Assembly: GCA_029202985.1 (NCBI GenBank)
Contig: CP119316.1
Coordinates: forward strand, 3,273,001 to 3,337,000
Direction of reading: 5' to 3'
Length of the DNA: 64,000 nt
From: Candidatus Andeanibacterium colombiense
GTDB taxonomy: Bacteria > Pseudomonadota > Alphaproteobacteria > Sphingomonadales > Sphingomonadaceae
The notes below the pieces were generated by a model. The model had not been told where the DNA came from and did no database searches. It saw nothing but the letters and a program-made list of their open reading frames with translations. The position numbers were made by a program, and so were the translations under genes. Below are positions 24,074 through 32,233 of this stretch, one piece after another (positions within the stretch are counted from its first letter, which is position 1; each line of letters starts with the position of its first letter).

Positions 24074-25230
24074 CAAAGCTGCCCGGAAGCCAGACGTGCG
24101 CCTTCGACCATGCTTTCGATCTTGGCCCAGCCGATCTGGTGATGGACCCGGCCCATGCCCATGCCGCAGTCGGTGCCGGCCTGGACGTTCTCCCTGCCGA
24201 CCGCATTGGCATAGCGGACCAGCCGCTCGGCGACGAGTTCGGGATGCTCGACGACCTCGGTCTTGTGGCTGACCACGCCGGGGATCAGGATCTTGCCTTC
24301 GGGCAGCTTCACATCCTGCCACACGCGCCATTCGTGCTCGTGCTGCACATTGCCGGCCTCGACGCTGTAGGCCTGGATGTTCAGGCTAAGCATCAGATCG
24401 ACGATGTGCTTCAAGGGCAGGTCTTCCGAGTGTGGACCGTTCCAGCTGCCCCAGCAGCAATGATAGCGGATGCTTTCCGCCGGGATGTTGCGGATCGCGT
24501 GGTTCAGCGCGTCGACGCGGATCTTCGCATAGCGGCGATATTCGTCGATCGTCGGCTTCGGATAGATCGTCGGCCAGCTGTCGCAGATGCCCGGATCGTC
24601 GATCTGGACGATCAGCCCGGCATCGACCACCGCTTCGTATTCGGGGCGCATCACCTCGGCCAGCGCTTCGATGAAGTCGTCTTCCCTGGTGTAATATTCG
24701 TTGAAGATGAAGTGATCGAGCCAGCCCGGGGCGATCACCGGGAAGAATGCCTCGACATCGGTGCGGCCGCCAAGCGCCTTCTTGAAGTTCGCGATCTCGT
24801 CATGCAGCGTTTCGAGGCTCAGGCTCTCCAAAGGCCCGGTGCAGACGATCTTCTTCGGACGGGCAACGGACGGCCGCTTGGAATCGACCTCGGCGTAATA
24901 TTCGTCGAACCGGTCGCGCTCGCGCGATTTGAACACGGTCGCGCCGACTTCGCCTTCCTTCAGCTCGCGGTGTTCGATCCCGCCCATGCGCTTGCTGTAA
25001 TAGGTGAAGTCGCGGCGGCGGCCGAGCTCGCCGTCGCTGATGATGTCGAGGCCGAGTTCGACCTGGTGCTTGACCACGTCCTCGATCGCGCGCTGGCGCA
25101 AATCGGCATAATGCGCGTCTTCGGGGGCGGCGCCTTGGCCGACCTTCATGTCGAGCGGTTCGAATTCGCGCAGCGAGGCCGAAAGGCGGCCGGCGTGGGT
25201 GCAGAGGATACGGTCGGTGCTATGGCGCAC
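24070..25230 (-). CDS. MetE-core-like (cobalamin-independent methionine synthase C-terminal fold) methyltransferase 1
   Basis: A 386-residue protein corresponding only to the C-terminal, catalytic barrel of MetE. The four zinc ligands of MetE are all in place: His257 and Cys259 (HCC), Glu291 (VEAGN) and Cys355 (TDCGMG). The N-terminal folate-binding MetE half is absent, so it is unlikely to be a standard methionine synthase. Known or proposed short relatives take methyl groups from other donors for transfer to a thiol. Start GTG at 25230 with AGGAG 9 bp upstream. In an operon after a SnoaL-like lipoprotein, under the site at 25862. With the SAM cycle at 4-9 kb it could return homocysteine to methionine. 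Confidence 0.78.
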   Translation of the reverse strand: MRHSTDRILCTHAGRLSASLREFEPLDMKVGQGAAPEDAHYADLRQRAIEDVVKHQVELGLDIISDGELGRRRDFTYYSKRMGGIEHRELKEGEVGATVFKSRERDRFDEYYAEVDSKRPSVARPKKIVCTGPLESLSLETLHDEIANFKKALGGRTDVEAFFPVIAPGWLDHFIFNEYYTREDDFIEALAEVMRPEYEAVVDAGLIVQIDDPGICDSWPTIYPKPTIDEYRRYAKIRVDALNHAIRNIPAESIRYHCCWGSWNGPHSEDLPLKHIVDLMLSLNIQAYSVEAGNVQHEHEWRVWQDVKLPEGKILIPGVVSHKTEVVEHPELVAERLVRYANAVGRENVQAGTDCGMGMGRVHHQIGWAKIESMVEGARLASGQLW

Positions 25231-25266
25231 GGTGATTTAACTCCTGAAAGAGAACGTAAAAATGCG

Positions 25267-25812
25267 TTACTTCGCGCCGACGTTGGCGATCCGCACGATG
25301 CTGCGACGGCTGAGCTTCCAGCCTTCCGCGGTGCGGACGTATTCGTCGTTGTTCTGCGCGATCAGCGTTGGGGCGAGGGAAGTGTTGTTGCCATCCGTGG
25401 TGCTGAAGAAATAGATCGCGACCTTGGAGATGCCGCGCGCATGATCGCGGTCGATCACGTCGATCGCCTGGTTGGCGATCGAGTGCAGCCGGCCGTGATC
25501 GGGCGCCCAGTCGGCGGTGCGGGTTTTCCAGTAGGTCCGGATCGCATCGCGGCCGGCCATCCTGTTGCCGAGCACTTCCCATACGCCGTCTGCCGAGAAG
25601 GCCTGGGCCAGCGCGTCGGGGTCCTTCGCGTCGAGCGCGAGGGCGTATTTGAACGAAGCGGTCTCGCATAATTGCTGGATCGCCGCGATCTCCACATCGC
25701 TCAGCGGCGCCTGCGCCGAGGCCGGCGCGGGCTTGGCATCGGCCGCGCCGCAAGCCGCCGCCGGAAGCGCGAGAGCCGCGATCAGCACGAGGGGCGAGAT
25801 TAAGCTGCGCAT
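25267..25812 (-). CDS. SnoaL/NTF2-like lipoprotein or secreted protein
   Basis: A 181-residue protein. The signal sequence MRSLISPLVLIAALALPAAAC has a cysteine at 21 fitting a lipobox (PAAAC, somewhat loose). Then comes a single SnoaL-like NTF2 domain with CETASFKYALALDAKDPDALAQAF and ending RSIVRIANVGAK. The domain is a cone-shaped pocket used by hydratases, isomerases, cyclases or plain binding proteins. An envelope location is unusual for a catabolic NTF2 enzyme. GGGAG precedes the ATG. First gene of the operon with MetE-like 1 and the MFS gene. Confidence 0.72.
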   Translation of the reverse strand: MRSLISPLVLIAALALPAAACGAADAKPAPASAQAPLSDVEIAAIQQLCETASFKYALALDAKDPDALAQAFSADGVWEVLGNRMAGRDAIRTYWKTRTADWAPDHGRLHSIANQAIDVIDRDHARGISKVAIYFFSTTDGNNTSLAPTLIAQNNDEYVRTAEGWKLSRRSIVRIANVGAK

Positions 25813-25861
25813 CCAATTCTCCCTTTGCGGAATCTCCGTCCCGTCAAGATTGCTATTAAAT

Positions 25862-25874
25862 AGTGTATAACAAT
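25862..25874. promoter_or_regulatory. Putative GntR operator, SnoaL/MetE-like operon
   Basis: AGTGTATAACAAT matches 9 of 10 fixed positions, 50 bp before the SnoaL-like start and just after the stop of the upstream MFS gene. Confidence 0.6.
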
Positions 25875-25896
25875 TCATCGTGAGGCGCGCAACGCC

Positions 25897-27303
25897 TCAT
25901 GCAGCCTCCTCCGCGTGAATTTCCTGAAGATCGCGCGGCAGCCGCGACCGCAGGCGGATCGTCGAGACGAGCCCGATCGCGACGATCGCGATCAGCGCGA
26001 TGCGGTAATCGATCACCGCCGGCTCAGCCCGGCCGCCGGCCTCGGCCGACAGGGTCACGATCACCGCGGTGGCCGAAATCGCGACGGCGTTGACCAATTG
26101 CATCGAGACGTTGGCGACGACATTGCCCGAACTCAGATGGGCTTTGGTGAGGGTGGCGAAGCTCAGCGAGGCCATGCCGGTGAAGACGAACGACCGGGAG
26201 ATCCCAACCACGATCAGAGCCACCAGCAGCAGCGGGACCAATCCCCGGCCCGGCGAGGCGAGGGCAATCACCGCCAGCGCGACCAACCCGGCAAGACTCG
26301 ACCAGATCACCGTCTCGCGATAACCGAAGCGCTGGTAGGCCGGCTGGGTCACCGGCTTGGTCAGGAGATCGCCGCCGTTGAGCGCGATCAGCAACAGGCC
26401 GGCGACGAAGGGGCTGAATCCGAAGCCGAGCTGGAACATCAGCGGGAGGGCGAGCAGCATCGCGCGTGCGGGCAGGCGCACCGCCGCTCCCGCGCCGACC
26501 GCGGCGGTCCGAAAGCCCGGAATTCGCATCGCTTCGAGCGAGACGATTGGATCGGGGTGGCGCCTGATGTGGCGCAGAGTCGCCCAAGCCAGCACCCCGC
26601 CGAACGCGAGCAAGGCCCAGGGCAACGGACGCAGGACGCCCCCGGTCAGCCGGTCGAACCCTGTCAGCAGGCAGATCAGCGCTGAGCTGAGCAACATTGT
26701 TCCGACGATGTCGAACTTGCGCGACGGATCGGGTGGGATCGCCGGGATGCGCAGCCGCGCGAGCATGAACAGTGCGGCGGCGATCGGCAGGTTCAGCAGG
26801 AAAATATATTCCCAGCGTGCATATTCGACGATGAACCCCCCGAGCGAAGGGCCGATGGTCGGCGCGATCAGCATCGGCATGGCGGTGATGGACAATGCAT
26901 CGACCAGTTCATCCTTCGGCGTCTCGCGCAGCAGGATAAGGCGCCCGACCGGCGTGAGCAGCGCGGCGGCCGCGCCTTGAAGCGCGCGAGCGAGGATAAA
27001 CAGCCAGTAGCTCTCGGCCACCGCGCACATGGCGGAGAACAGCGCGAAGCCGACCGTTGCAATGAGGAAGATGCGCCGCGGGCCGAAGCGGTCGGCGGCC
27101 CAGCCGCTGATCGGCAGCATCGCGACCAGCATCGTGAGATAGATCGTGATTGAAAGGCTGAGCGAGACCACCGACACGTTCAGCGCCCGCGAAATCTCGG
27201 GCAAGGCGATCGCCAGCACCGCGCCGTCGAGCTGGGCCATGAACATCGAGGCCGCGACGACGATCACGACGTCGCGGCTCTTGAGGGTCAGGAACCGCTT
27301 CAC
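25897..27303 (-). CDS. MFS transporter, DHA2 (EmrB/QacA) type
   Basis: A 468-residue multi-helix transporter. The first helix MFMAQLDGAVLAIALPEI and the loop GWAADRFGPRRIFL are marks of the DHA2 drug:proton antiporters, which normally have 14 helices. An exporter role for a toxic phenolic or by-product is likely. The GTG start has GGGAG upstream. It lies downstream of the DoxX-like gene and the 76-residue membrane protein on the same strand, probably in one transcript starting near 28156. Confidence 0.82.
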   Translation of the reverse strand: MKRFLTLKSRDVVIVVAASMFMAQLDGAVLAIALPEISRALNVSVVSLSLSITIYLTMLVAMLPISGWAADRFGPRRIFLIATVGFALFSAMCAVAESYWLFILARALQGAAAALLTPVGRLILLRETPKDELVDALSITAMPMLIAPTIGPSLGGFIVEYARWEYIFLLNLPIAAALFMLARLRIPAIPPDPSRKFDIVGTMLLSSALICLLTGFDRLTGGVLRPLPWALLAFGGVLAWATLRHIRRHPDPIVSLEAMRIPGFRTAAVGAGAAVRLPARAMLLALPLMFQLGFGFSPFVAGLLLIALNGGDLLTKPVTQPAYQRFGYRETVIWSSLAGLVALAVIALASPGRGLVPLLLVALIVVGISRSFVFTGMASLSFATLTKAHLSSGNVVANVSMQLVNAVAISATAVIVTLSAEAGGRAEPAVIDYRIALIAIVAIGLVSTIRLRSRLPRDLQEIHAEEAA

Positions 27304-27379
27304 CGCTTTCGCTCCCGGCAGATCATGTCGAATGGGCGCATGCCCGATGCGCTAGCCGGGAACGGTTCGGAGGGAAACG

Positions 27380-27610
27380 TCAGAGAAGCTTGTCTTCCTC
27401 GGTTTCCTGCGCGGTGAAACTATGCGGCAGCTGGCGCTTGGCATTGCGGCGGCTCAGCACGAAGGTGATGAACAGCCCGGCGACGCCGGCGATCGTCCCG
27501 CACATTTCGAAGTTGGTCATTTCGAGCGGGTTGAGGCTCATCATGTCGTATTTGCCGTCGATCACGAAGCTGAAGTTCGCGTGCGACCAGGCGAGGAATT
27601 CGGGGGTCAT
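27380..27610 (-). CDS. Small single-span membrane protein
   Basis: A 76-residue protein with one predicted membrane helix (TIAGVAGLFITFVLS, near 39-53) followed by a basic patch (RRNAKR), which suggests a cytoplasmic C-terminus. I do not recognise it. It begins 13 bp after the DoxX-like gene, so it may be a subunit or partner of that membrane protein. Confidence 0.6.
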   Translation of the reverse strand: MTPEFLAWSHANFSFVIDGKYDMMSLNPLEMTNFEMCGTIAGVAGLFITFVLSRRNAKRQLPHSFTAQETEEDKLL

Positions 27611-27623
27611 GCGTCTCTCCCGC

Positions 27624-28073
27624 TCAGAAGGATTTGGTGATGCGCGACGGATCGCGCCAGACGGGCTGCGGTGCGGCGCGGAATTTCAGCATCGGGTAGA
27701 AGTAATTGGCATAGGCCGCGAGCAGGATGCAGTGCATCACCAGATTGCGCGTAACCGACAGCTGCACGTGGGGCAGCGGCGACCACGGCACGTTAACGAG
27801 GAAGATGTTCAGCGTGACCGGCATCAGCACCACCAGGCCCAGCGGCACGAAGCGGTTGGTCACCAGGGTCAGCCCGCCGATGATCTCGCATATCTTGGCA
27901 AAGGTGAACAGCTTGAGCTGCATCGCGGCGTAGACGAATTCGTTGCCGGTCGAGTCGGTCACGACCGGCTGAGGCCAGAACAGGAAGAAGTAGTTGAGCC
28001 CCGAGACGAGATTGAACCCGCCCAGGTAATAGCGGCAGAATTCAACGCCGTATTTTTCGATCGCGCGCCACAT
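27624..28073 (-). CDS. DoxX-like four-helix membrane protein A
   Basis: A 149-residue membrane protein with about four helices. Its block AKICEIIGGLTLVTNRFVPLGLVVLMPVTLNIFLV closely parallels AKVIEILLGLALVTNR...GFPVMLMTFLL in the divergent protein at 28221. The glutamate and VTNR in this block are typical of DoxX/DoxD relatives, some of which couple oxidation of small molecules to the quinone pool. GAGGGAACGG precedes the ATG. A role in electron supply for the oxygenases, or in redox of a by-product, is conceivable but unproven. Confidence 0.68.
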   Translation of the reverse strand: MWRAIEKYGVEFCRYYLGGFNLVSGLNYFFLFWPQPVVTDSTGNEFVYAAMQLKLFTFAKICEIIGGLTLVTNRFVPLGLVVLMPVTLNIFLVNVPWSPLPHVQLSVTRNLVMHCILLAAYANYFYPMLKFRAAPQPVWRDPSRITKSF

Positions 28074-28155
28074 CGGCCCGTTCCCTCTCTATAATTATCG
28101 CTGGTGCGAGGAATCGTCCGTCCCTCTCGCGCCCGGTCTAGCTTCGACCCGTGCA

Positions 28156-28168
28156 ATCGTCTACCAAT
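28156..28168. promoter_or_regulatory. Putative GntR operator, DoxX-like divergent promoter
   Basis: ATCGTCTACCAAT keeps 8 of 10 fixed positions and lies between the divergent DoxX-like genes starting at 28073 and 28221. It is a weaker match, supported by its position. Confidence 0.45.
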
Positions 28169-28220
28169 AAGATATTCATTTTTACGAGACGGGAGAACCC
28201 GCCGTGCAGGAGAGGCAAGA

Positions 28221-28871
28221 ATGGCAAAAGTGTCGCTGAACGACCGGGATTTCGCAATCGTCGCGGTGCGCTGGCTGCTGGGCGTCCAGTCGCTTGGCTC
28301 GGGGATCAACTGGTGGATCAAGATCCTGCCTTTCCCGAACATGCACGAAGCGCTGGCCGGCCCGGTGAAGCACGAGATTCTGCGGACGATGATCGAATCG
28401 GGCTGGATGTTCACATCGGCCAAGGTGATCGAGATACTGCTCGGCCTCGCGCTGGTCACCAACCGGCACACGGTGCTGGCGCTGGTGATCGGTTTCCCGG
28501 TCATGCTGATGACCTTCCTGCTCGACCTGTGGCCCTTCACTGCGAACATCCTGCCGTTCCTCAGCGGCAATTTGTCACTCGCGGCGCTGTGGGCGAGCTT
28601 TCTTGATATGCTGTTCTTCGGCGGCGGGGTGTTCGTGATGCAGGCTTATCTGATGAGCGAGTATTTCCCCGATTACCGGCGGCTGTTCGTGGTCAGGCCG
28701 AACGATGCCGATGCGACCGGCTGGTCGGCGGTGTTCGAAGCCGGCTGGCTCAAATGGACGCTGCGCTGGCTGAGCTACACCGTCGGAATGCTGTCGACCC
28801 TGTGGATGGTGTTGATGGCGCTGCACATCGTGCCGTGGAGCAGCCTCGCGATCATGGCGCCGCCGCACTGA
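28221..28871 (+). CDS. DoxX-like membrane protein B
   Basis: A 216-residue protein, longer than its divergent relative at 27624 because of an extra loop and a last helix (WLSYTVGMLSTLWMVLMALHIV). It shares the AKVIEILLGLALVTNR block with that protein. The start is the ATG at 28221 with AGGAGAGG upstream; reading further upstream has no support. It converges on the cytochrome b561 gene, 18 bp away. Function not known. Confidence 0.68.
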   Translation: MAKVSLNDRDFAIVAVRWLLGVQSLGSGINWWIKILPFPNMHEALAGPVKHEILRTMIESGWMFTSAKVIEILLGLALVTNRHTVLALVIGFPVMLMTFLLDLWPFTANILPFLSGNLSLAALWASFLDMLFFGGGVFVMQAYLMSEYFPDYRRLFVVRPNDADATGWSAVFEAGWLKWTLRWLSYTVGMLSTLWMVLMALHIVPWSSLAIMAPPH

Positions 28872-28889
28872 CGGCGCAGGCGGACCAGG

Positions 28890-29420
28890 TCAGCCGATCC
28901 GCATCCGCCCGATCAGCCGATCGCGCTGGACGAACTGGTGCCATAGGGCGGCCGCGATGTGCAGCACGACCAGCGCCGCCATCGTCAGGCCGCCGGCGAC
29001 ATGGGCAGAGGCTGCCACTTCGCCCATCTCCTTCGACACCGGCAGTTTAGGGAGCGGGGTGCCGAACCATTCAAGCGGGTAGGGCCCAGCCGAGCTGAGC
29101 AAATAGCCCAGCACGGGCAGCGCCAGCATCAGGGTGTAAAGCAGCAGATGCGCCCAGCGCGAGGCGCGGCGCTGCCATGCCGGGGTGTTCGCCGGAAGTG
29201 GCGGGGGGTGATGGCCGAAACGCCAGAGCAACCGCAGCACGGTGATCGCGAACACCGTCATGCCAAGCGATTTATGAAGGAAGATCGTTTCCATCCCGCT
29301 CATGCCGAGCGGCTCGCCGACGGCTTTACCGCCGATCCCGAGCACAATCAGGGCGATGACGAGCAGCGCCGCGAGCCAATGAAAGCCGGCCGCGATGGGA
29401 TCGTATCTCGGCAGGTCCAT
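28890..29420 (-). CDS. Cytochrome b561-family membrane protein
   Basis: A 176-residue four-helix protein of the bacterial cytochrome b561 family. Histidines at GFHW (about 14), FLHKSLG (about 49) and in the last two helices (AHVAGG, VLHIAAALWH) are suited to bind two b hemes. It would pass electrons between the quinone pool and a periplasmic or membrane partner. The ATG at 29420 has AGGAG about 10 bp upstream. It follows the flavin-dependent hydroxylase by 13 bp, in one operon. Confidence 0.82.
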   Translation of the reverse strand: MDLPRYDPIAAGFHWLAALLVIALIVLGIGGKAVGEPLGMSGMETIFLHKSLGMTVFAITVLRLLWRFGHHPPPLPANTPAWQRRASRWAHLLLYTLMLALPVLGYLLSSAGPYPLEWFGTPLPKLPVSKEMGEVAASAHVAGGLTMAALVVLHIAAALWHQFVQRDRLIGRMRIG

Positions 29421-29433
29421 TGGCGGCGGGCTC

Positions 29434-30669
29434 CTATTTGCGGCGGGGAACGGCGAATTCACCCTGCTTGAGACCGGCGGCGCGGCGACCGTAGCCGGTC
29501 ATCGCGCGGTCCCAGGTAAAGGCGAAATGCTGTGCGCTCGAATTGAGGTCGCGGAACATTCGCTGCATCGCGTCGCCATTATAAATCGCGCTGCCGCCGG
29601 CAACTTCGAAAATCCGGTTGGCTGCATGGCGCGCGCGCTGAACCGCGAAGGCCCAGTTGCGCGGGATCTGCGCGCGCTGGAGCTGAGAGATGTCAGCCGG
29701 GTCTTTCGCCCGATCGATCATTTCCGCATCGCTGATCACGAGCGCGAGCGCCGCGTCGATCTCCGCGCTGACTTCGCCGATCCGGGCGAGGGTGGCGGAT
29801 TGCTCGGCGACTTCGAGCGGATCGGCATCGGCCAGTTTCCTCCCGAGCTCTTCCGCGAAGCGATTCACCATCCCCTTGGCCATTCCCAGCGGGGCGCCGA
29901 CGATCGAGAAGGGGGCGATATCGGCAAAAGGCATCTGGTAGATCGCGCCTTCATGCATCTGCGCGCCTGGGGTGGAGCCGGACAGCATGTCGGCGAAATT
30001 CACGCTGCGATGCGCAGGGATGAAAGCGTTGTCGATCCTGATCGAGCGGCTGCCGGTGGCGCGCATGCCCATCGTCTGCCAGTCGTCGACCACCTGGATG
30101 TCGGTCTTTGGCACGACGAAGAAGCGCGGTTCCATGCTGCCGTCGGCCTTCTTCACCGCATTGCCGATGATCACCCAGTTGGCGTAATCGATGCCCGAGC
30201 AGAACCGGCCGTTGCCGCCGGTGAGCTTGTAGCCGTCTTCATATTCGACAACTTCACCGCCGAGGCGGAAGACGGTGCCGATCAGCGTGGTCGGATCGGC
30301 CATGATCTCGCGCTGGGCTTGCTCCGGGAACAGATTGATCAGCCAGCTATGGCCGGCCAGCACGCCGTAGATCCACGCGGCCGAGCCCGAGACGGCACCG
30401 ATTTCGGCCGTCACGCGCACCAGGTCGGCAAAGCTCAATTCGGAGCCGCCGAGGTTCTTCGGGATGACCAGCCCGAACAGACCCGAGGCGCGAATCTTGT
30501 CGACCAGCGAGTCAGACAAATGGCGATCCGCTTCCGAGGACACATCGGCTTCGGCGACGTCGGGCAGCAGTTCTCGGATCTTGGCGAGCGCCTCCGCACT
30601 CGACGCTACGACCGGGCGACCGGACAGATTTCCGGATTTTTCCACGTTCGTCAGCACGTCACTCGCCAT
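29434..30669 (-). CDS. Acyl-CoA-dehydrogenase-fold flavin monooxygenase (HsaA/HpaH-type oxygenase)
   Basis: A 411-residue protein with acyl-CoA dehydrogenase fold but features of the group D two-component monooxygenases (HsaA, DszC, C2 hydroxylase): SGSAAWIYGVLAGHSWL near 93-109, NGRFCSGIDYANW, and WQTMGMRATGSRSI (near 192-205). These enzymes use reduced flavin to hydroxylate phenols ortho to OH, making catechols for extradiol cleavage. The reductase is most likely the protein at 33811. Divergent from the LigB-type dioxygenase across the operator at 30727, which fits hydroxylation followed by ring opening. True acyl-CoA dehydrogenase activity is unlikely, as no catalytic Glu was recognised. 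Confidence 0.78.
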   Translation of the reverse strand: MASDVLTNVEKSGNLSGRPVVASSAEALAKIRELLPDVAEADVSSEADRHLSDSLVDKIRASGLFGLVIPKNLGGSELSFADLVRVTAEIGAVSGSAAWIYGVLAGHSWLINLFPEQAQREIMADPTTLIGTVFRLGGEVVEYEDGYKLTGGNGRFCSGIDYANWVIIGNAVKKADGSMEPRFFVVPKTDIQVVDDWQTMGMRATGSRSIRIDNAFIPAHRSVNFADMLSGSTPGAQMHEGAIYQMPFADIAPFSIVGAPLGMAKGMVNRFAEELGRKLADADPLEVAEQSATLARIGEVSAEIDAALALVISDAEMIDRAKDPADISQLQRAQIPRNWAFAVQRARHAANRIFEVAGGSAIYNGDAMQRMFRDLNSSAQHFAFTWDRAMTGYGRRAAGLKQGEFAVPRRK

Positions 30670-30726
30670 ATTTGCCCTCCATTCGGCATCTTTTCACCGG
30701 CCGACGGAATTGACCGCCTTTCCGTG

Positions 30727-30739
30727 ATTGTTATACACT
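30727..30739. promoter_or_regulatory. Putative GntR operator, hydroxylase/dioxygenase divergent promoter
   Basis: ATTGTTATACACT, 9 of 10 fixed positions, identical to the copy at 18850. It sits between the hydroxylase start (30669) and the dioxygenase start (30820). Confidence 0.65.
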
Positions 30740-30819
30740 TGAGTATCCGATATTGAGCAGCACTTCAAGGCTCCTCGGCTGAACGATAAACCGGAGGGGC
30801 CTTTTCTGGAGCGAGATGG

Positions 30820-31812
30820 ATGGCTGAAGTTGTACTGGGAATCGGCACGAGCCACGGGCCGATGCTTGTCACCGAGACCGAAACCTGGGGTCTGCGGGTA
30901 CCTGCGGACAAGGTTGCGACCCACGCCTGGAAGGGCGGCGACTGGTCGTTCGACCAACTCGTCAGCGCGCGTGCGGGTGAAGGAATCGCCGAGCAGGCGG
31001 TCAAGGACGTGTGGGACGAACGCCAGGCGCTGTGTCAGAAGAACATCGAGCAGCTTGCCGACATCTTCGAGGAAGCCCGGATCGATGTCGCGGTGATTGT
31101 CGGCAACGACCAGAACGAGATCTACCGGAACACGCTCAACCCCGCGTTCGGGGTCCATTACGGCGACACGATCACCAACCACGAGTTCAGCCCTGAGCGC
31201 AAGCTGGAGCTGCCGCCCGGAATCGAGGTGTCGCTGCCCGGCTATATCCCCGCGGGGGGCGCCGACTATCCCGGCTGCCCGGAACTGGCGCTCAAGATCA
31301 TCGAGCAGGCGATCGCGGACGAATTCGACGTCGCGGCGATGTCGGCGCTGCCGCGCCAGGAAACCCCGCACGCCTGGGGCTTCGTTTACCGCCGGATCAT
31401 GCGCGACCGGCCGTGTCCGAGCGTGATGGTGACGGTGAACGCGTTCTTCCCCCCCAACCAGCCGAGCTCGCGCCGGTGCTACAAGTTCGGCCAGTCGATC
31501 CTCGAAGCGATCCGCGAATGGAAAAGCGATGCCCGGGTCGCACTGATCGCCAGCGGCGGCCTGACCCATTTCGTGATCGACGAGACCGTCGACCGGACTT
31601 TCCTGGGAGCGCTGCGCGACAAGGAGTTCGAGCCGGTATTCGCGCTAGGGGAAAAAACCTTCCGCGATGGCACTTCGGAAATGAAGAACTGGATCCCGGT
31701 CGCCGGCGCGATGGCGCAACTCGGGCTGGAGCCGCATCTGCTCGATTACGTGCCCTGCTATCGCAGCGAGGCCGGCACCGGCAATGCGATGGGCTTCGTC
31801 TACTGGCAGTGA
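30820..31812 (+). CDS. LigB-superfamily extradiol ring-cleavage dioxygenase
   Basis: A 330-residue class III (type II) extradiol dioxygenase, a single chain without a LigA-type subunit. GTSHGPML supplies His12, the first iron ligand. The SGGLTHF block (about 246-252) matches the catalytic His of LigB, and TSEMKNW (about 285-291) matches the Glu ligand region. Where LigB has NDHA (His61), this protein reads NDQNE (96-100), so the second His ligand is replaced or the site is built differently, as seems to occur in a subgroup of LigB-like proteins. Size and context (Rieske, LigY-like, LigW-like) suggest a LigZ-type role on a catecholic biaryl or similar acid. Confidence 0.78.
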   Translation: MAEVVLGIGTSHGPMLVTETETWGLRVPADKVATHAWKGGDWSFDQLVSARAGEGIAEQAVKDVWDERQALCQKNIEQLADIFEEARIDVAVIVGNDQNEIYRNTLNPAFGVHYGDTITNHEFSPERKLELPPGIEVSLPGYIPAGGADYPGCPELALKIIEQAIADEFDVAAMSALPRQETPHAWGFVYRRIMRDRPCPSVMVTVNAFFPPNQPSSRRCYKFGQSILEAIREWKSDARVALIASGGLTHFVIDETVDRTFLGALRDKEFEPVFALGEKTFRDGTSEMKNWIPVAGAMAQLGLEPHLLDYVPCYRSEAGTGNAMGFVYWQ

Positions 31813-31856
31813 GTGGTCCGAAGCCGCGCGCGAAGGAGCGGCTCGGCCAAGCGCCG

Positions 31857-32150
31857 CTAGATCAGCACCTCGCGCAGCGCGGCCGCCGCTTCGAGCGGCT
31901 TGTTGTCCATTCCCACCAGATCGTGCGCGCGGTGCACCGCGTCGCGCATCTCGCGCAGCGTTTCCCGATCGCGCAATCCATCCGGATCGCCCGAGCGCAC
32001 CGCAACGTCGATCAGGCGCCACAGCTCGTCGAGCTCGGTCTCGCGATAGATGCATTGCTCGGCGCCCCTGGTTCGCTGCAACCGGTCGGCGAGCGTCTGG
32101 ATCGTCAGGTCCGAAAAATTCTCGACCGGGATGATGTCGTCGAGGTTCAC
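31857..32150 (-). CDS. Conserved-looking small protein of unknown function
   Basis: A 97-residue, mostly helical, charged protein with a single cysteine; start GTG at 32150 with GGGAG upstream. It is divergent from the Rieske oxygenase across the operator at 32207, so it probably belongs to the regulon. It lacks the cysteine sets of a ferredoxin and does not show the LigA alpha-subunit pattern. Function unknown; small enough to be a regulatory or accessory subunit. Confidence 0.55.
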   Translation of the reverse strand: MNLDDIIPVENFSDLTIQTLADRLQRTRGAEQCIYRETELDELWRLIDVAVRSGDPDGLRDRETLREMRDAVHRAHDLVGMDNKPLEAAAALREVLI

Positions 32151-32206
32151 GCGTTTTCTCCCAGATAGGGTAGTGACTTTCAGGCAAAGCCGGAATATTA
32201 TATATT

Positions 32207-32219
32207 ATTGTCTAACAAA
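32207..32219. promoter_or_regulatory. Putative GntR operator, Rieske oxygenase promoter
   Basis: ATTGTCTAACAAA, 9 of 10 fixed positions, ending 14 bp before the Rieske start codon. An AT-rich run (TATTATATATT) lies immediately upstream and may hold the -10 element. Confidence 0.6.
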
Positions 32220-32233
32220 ACAGGTTCCGTCAA

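Noticed and set aside
31857..32150. Ferredoxin or LigA-type subunit next to the oxygenases
   Set aside because: The protein has only one cysteine and no LigA pattern, so it is listed as unknown.
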